Below are positions 33,729 to 35,229 of a stretch of DNA of 35,229 nt, piece by piece; position 1 is the first letter of the stretch; the number at the start of each line of letters is the position of its first letter. The stretch is from JBBIQS01 sp037442205. GTDB lineage: Bacteria; Myxococcota; Myxococcia; Myxococcales; UBA5297. The translations under genes and the position numbers were made by a program. Under the pieces are notes generated by a model that was not told the DNA's origin, did no database searches, and saw only the letters and a list, made by a program, of their open reading frames with translations. Location: assembly GCA_037442205.1 (NCBI GenBank), contig JBBIQS010000084.1, forward strand, positions 1 to 35,229, given 5' to 3'.

Positions 33729-34334
33729 ATGTCCTCGGGCTTGATGCTGATCCTCTCCGCGCCCTCGGGCGCCGGCAAGACCACCCTGGCCCACCGGCTG
33801 CTCTCCGCCCACCCGCACTCTGCCCTCTTCTCGGTCAGCTATACGACCCGGGCCCCGCGCGGCAGCGAGCAGGACGGGGTGGACTACCACTTCGTCGACC
33901 AGGAGCGCTTCAAGGCCATGGTCGACAAGGGCGAGTTCCTGGAGTGGGCCGAGGTCCACGGCCACTGGTACGGCTCCCACGTCAGCTACGCCGAGCGGGC
34001 GCGCAGCGGGAAGATCGTCGTCTTCGACATCGACGTGCAGGGCGGGACCACGATCAAGGGCAAGCACCCCGAGGCCACCAGCGTCTTCATCCTGCCGCCC
34101 TCGATGCAGGAGCTCGAGCGCCGGCTGCGCGACCGCAAGACCGACAGCGAGGAGGTCATCCGCCGCCGGATGATGGCCGCCCGGGCGGAGATGGAGCGCG
34201 GCTGCGCCAGCTACGACTACATCGTCGTCAACCAGGAGCTGGACCGCGCCTTCGCCGACCTGGCCGCCATCGTCCAGGCCGAGCAGTGCCGCCGGGGAAG
34301 GGTCGAGGTCGACAGGCTGCTGCGCCTGCCGTGA
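33729..34334 (+). CDS. gmk: Guanylate kinase
   Basis: A 201-residue guanylate kinase (GMP + ATP to GDP + ADP). The P-loop is SAPSGAGKTT, then the GMP-binding SVSYTTRAPR and GVDYHFVD segments, and the C-terminal lid and ending YDYIVVNQEL are typical. An AAGGAG before the ATG at 33729 fixes the start. It follows yicC by 26 nt. In many genomes rpoZ follows gmk; here an rRNA operon follows instead. Confidence 0.96.
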   Translation: MSSGLMLILSAPSGAGKTTLAHRLLSAHPHSALFSVSYTTRAPRGSEQDGVDYHFVDQERFKAMVDKGEFLEWAEVHGHWYGSHVSYAERARSGKIVVFDIDVQGGTTIKGKHPEATSVFILPPSMQELERRLRDRKTDSEEVIRRRMMAARAEMERGCASYDYIVVNQELDRAFADLAAIVQAEQCRRGRVEVDRLLRLP

Positions 34335-34355
34335 GGTCGCCGACGCGCAATGTTG

Positions 34356-34384
34356 TTGACAGCAGGACGGAGTTCGCTTAATTT
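34356..34384 (+). promoter_or_regulatory. rRNA promoter P1
   Basis: TTGACA (34356-34361), a 17-nt spacer and TAATTT (34379-34384). A GC-rich discriminator (GGGCGGCC) follows. It is 22 nt after the gmk stop codon. The -10 is a weak match. Confidence 0.6.
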
Positions 34385-34717
34385 GGGCGGCCTTTGCTGC
34401 TGGTGCCGGTCGGGCGGGTTCAGGAAGTCGGTGGATGGTGTGGGCAGCCGGGTGCTCCCAAGGGAGCCTCGGAGACGGCGCAGCGGTAGAGCGAAGTTCC
34501 TGATGGTTCTTTGGTAGAAGCAGATCTGTTCGGGCGCGATGCTCGCTGTCGCTGCTGTGCGGTGCCGAAAGGCAGACCCGGTGGCCGCCGAGCTGGCGCC
34601 GTCCCGACACGAAGTCTCGCAGCCGAGACACCGGCGACCTCCAAGGAGGATCGCCACCTGGCCTTGCGCCTTCTTGTCGGGAGTCGGACATCCGAAGTCA
34701 GGGTGCCGAGCGAGAGT

Positions 34718-34746
34718 TTGACAGGCAGGGCGGCTTCGACTACAAC
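34718..34746 (+). promoter_or_regulatory. rRNA promoter P2
   Basis: TTGACA (34718-34723), a 17-nt spacer and TACAAC (34741-34746), then a GC-rich discriminator (GCCGCGCC). The 333 nt between P1 and P2 hold no gene that I can support. Confidence 0.7.
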
Positions 34747-34859
34747 GCCGCGCCACTGAGCGGCCGGGAAGAAGTCTGCGGCTCGCGAAGTTCTTTGAGA
34801 ATGAGATGAGAGGTTTTCGGCGGTGGTGTCGCCGCTTCGAGAGGCAAGCCCGCGAGGGC

Positions 34860-34889
34860 TTGACAAGCTTGAAGGAAAAGAAGTAGAAG
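34860..34889 (+). promoter_or_regulatory. rRNA promoter P3
   Basis: TTGACA (34860-34865), an 18-nt spacer and TAGAAG (34884-34889), then GCGCCGCG. Four of six bases match the -10 consensus. Confidence 0.65.
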
Positions 34890-34951
34890 GCGCCGCGAAG
34901 TGAGCTGCCCGGAGCAAGGGGTGGCGGCCAAGCGGTTCCGAAAAAGACCTC

Positions 34952-34981
34952 TTGACAAGCGGTCGGCAGCTCGGTTATAAG
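34952..34981 (+). promoter_or_regulatory. rRNA promoter P4, strongest
   Basis: TTGACA (34952-34957), an 18-nt spacer and TATAAG (34976-34981), then CCGCCGCC. It is the best consensus in the array and the closest to 16S, giving a leader of about 200 nt. GC discriminators right after the -10 are typical of promoters inhibited by ppGpp. Confidence 0.8.
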
Positions 34982-35002
34982 CCGCCGCCGCAAAACGAAG
35001 TC

Positions 35003-35012
35003 GCTCTCTGAA
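35003..35012 (+). promoter_or_regulatory. Upstream boxA-like antitermination element
   Basis: GCTCTCTGAA resembles the boxA core GCTCTTTAAC. It lies about 20 nt into the P4 transcript. Weaker than the copy before 16S. Confidence 0.35.
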
Positions 35013-35074
35013 ATCTGAATAGCAGATCCGCATGAAAGAAGAAGTGCGGAGCACGCAGTTACTTTGAGGGAACC

Positions 35075-35102
35075 GCCTGCGAAGGCCTTCGGGCCGGCAG
35101 GC
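35075..35102 (+). other. rRNA leader hairpin
   Basis: GCCTGC (35075-35080) pairs with GCAGGC (35097-35102); the enclosed GAAGGCCTTC is self-complementary. It is part of the structured precursor leader. Confidence 0.45.
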
Positions 35103-35112
35103 AGGCTTCCAA

Positions 35113-35147
35113 CAACCGGAGCATCTCTAAGCCAGATGCTCAGGTTG
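35113..35147 (+). other. rRNA leader hairpin (8-bp perfect stem extended by 5 bp)
   Basis: GAGCATCT (35119-35126) pairs with AGATGCTC (35134-35141) around loop CTAAGCC; below it CAACC (35113-35117) pairs with GGTTG (35143-35147). It is likely a leader structure used in 16S processing or in presenting boxA. Confidence 0.65.
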
Positions 35148-35160
35148 CCACGGATTAAGT

Positions 35161-35180
35161 GGACCGCTCTTTGACGGTCC
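35161..35180 (+). promoter_or_regulatory. boxA antitermination element within a hairpin, before 16S rRNA
   Basis: GCTCTTTGAC (35166-35175) matches boxA (E. coli TGCTCTTTAACAA), the NusB-S10 binding site in rRNA leaders. The flanks GGACCG (35161-35166) and CGGTCC (35175-35180) form a 6-bp stem with most of the boxA in its loop. Confidence 0.75.
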
Positions 35181-35191
35181 ATCTCCAAGTT

Positions 35192-35229
35192 CAATTGGAG
35201 AGTTTGATCCTGGCTCAGAACGAACGCTG
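35192..35229 (+). rRNA. rrs: 16S ribosomal RNA, 5' end only
   Basis: The universal 16S start motif AGAGTTTGATCCTGGCTCAG begins at 35199, position 8 in E. coli numbering, and is followed by AACGAACGCTG. The mature 5' end is thus near 35192. The gene continues beyond the right edge; about 38 nt are visible. Confidence 0.97.

Noticed and set aside
34477..34493. GGCGCAGCGGTAGAGCG resembles a tRNA D-arm
   Set aside because: No T-arm (GTTCRA), anticodon stem or matching acceptor stem is found at the right distances.

Overview
The window is a GC-rich (roughly 70% by eye), densely coded stretch of a Gram-negative bacterial chromosome. It most resembles a Myxococcota (former Deltaproteobacteria) genome. 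The reasons are zinc-ribbon/GYF_2-like and DUF4388/J-domain/TPR mosaic proteins with long Ala-Pro linkers, several lipoproteins (one with Asp-Ala-Gly repeats and a Cys-rich 'NCGECGNAC' segment), strong G/C third-position bias, and an LPS-type GT9 glycosyltransferase. This is inferred from content; only about 38 nt of 16S rRNA are present, too few for placement.

Layout. 1-7201: a zinc-ribbon membrane protein (cut by the left edge), a stand-alone methylmalonyl-CoA mutase large subunit behind a structured leader, a J-domain/TPR mosaic protein, YhbY and two lipoproteins on the minus strand. 7202-13158: a DAG-repeat lipoprotein ending in a strong hairpin, an unusual single-pass membrane protein, a Sir2 homologue, a PAP2 membrane phosphatase, and a dtd-ybaK pair of tRNA-editing hydrolases. 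13271-19316: aldo/keto reductase, thioredoxin with an intrinsic terminator inside a run of four hairpins, a transglutaminase-like exported protein, a MoxR-type AAA+ ATPase followed 9 nt later by a 631-residue protein with TraB/TIKI-type GX2H motifs, and an orphan HigA-like regulator. 19362-21925 (minus): aspS-crcB-DUF190, tightly packed. 22136-25996: a TPR lipoprotein, a two-TM protein, rlmE, a Glu-rich lipoprotein, and a zinc-finger/tudor-like protein. 26232-30977: alanine racemase, then mlaE-mlaF-long mlaD. 31064-34334: Trm112-like protein, GT9 glycosyltransferase, a small exported protein, yicC and gmk. 34335-35229: an rRNA promoter/leader region and the first bases of 16S rRNA.

Functional links. 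Envelope work dominates: phospholipid transport (mlaEFD), peptidoglycan precursor (alr), LPS glycosyl transfer (GT9), PAP2 and many lipoproteins. Translation and RNA genes are the second theme: aspS, dtd, ybaK, yhbY, rlmE, yicC, rrn.

The most interesting items are the MoxR + TraB/TIKI-like two-gene module with no visible VWA partner, the long MlaD that appears to carry its own outer-membrane beta-barrel, and four tandem TTGACA promoters with GC-rich discriminators ahead of the rRNA operon.
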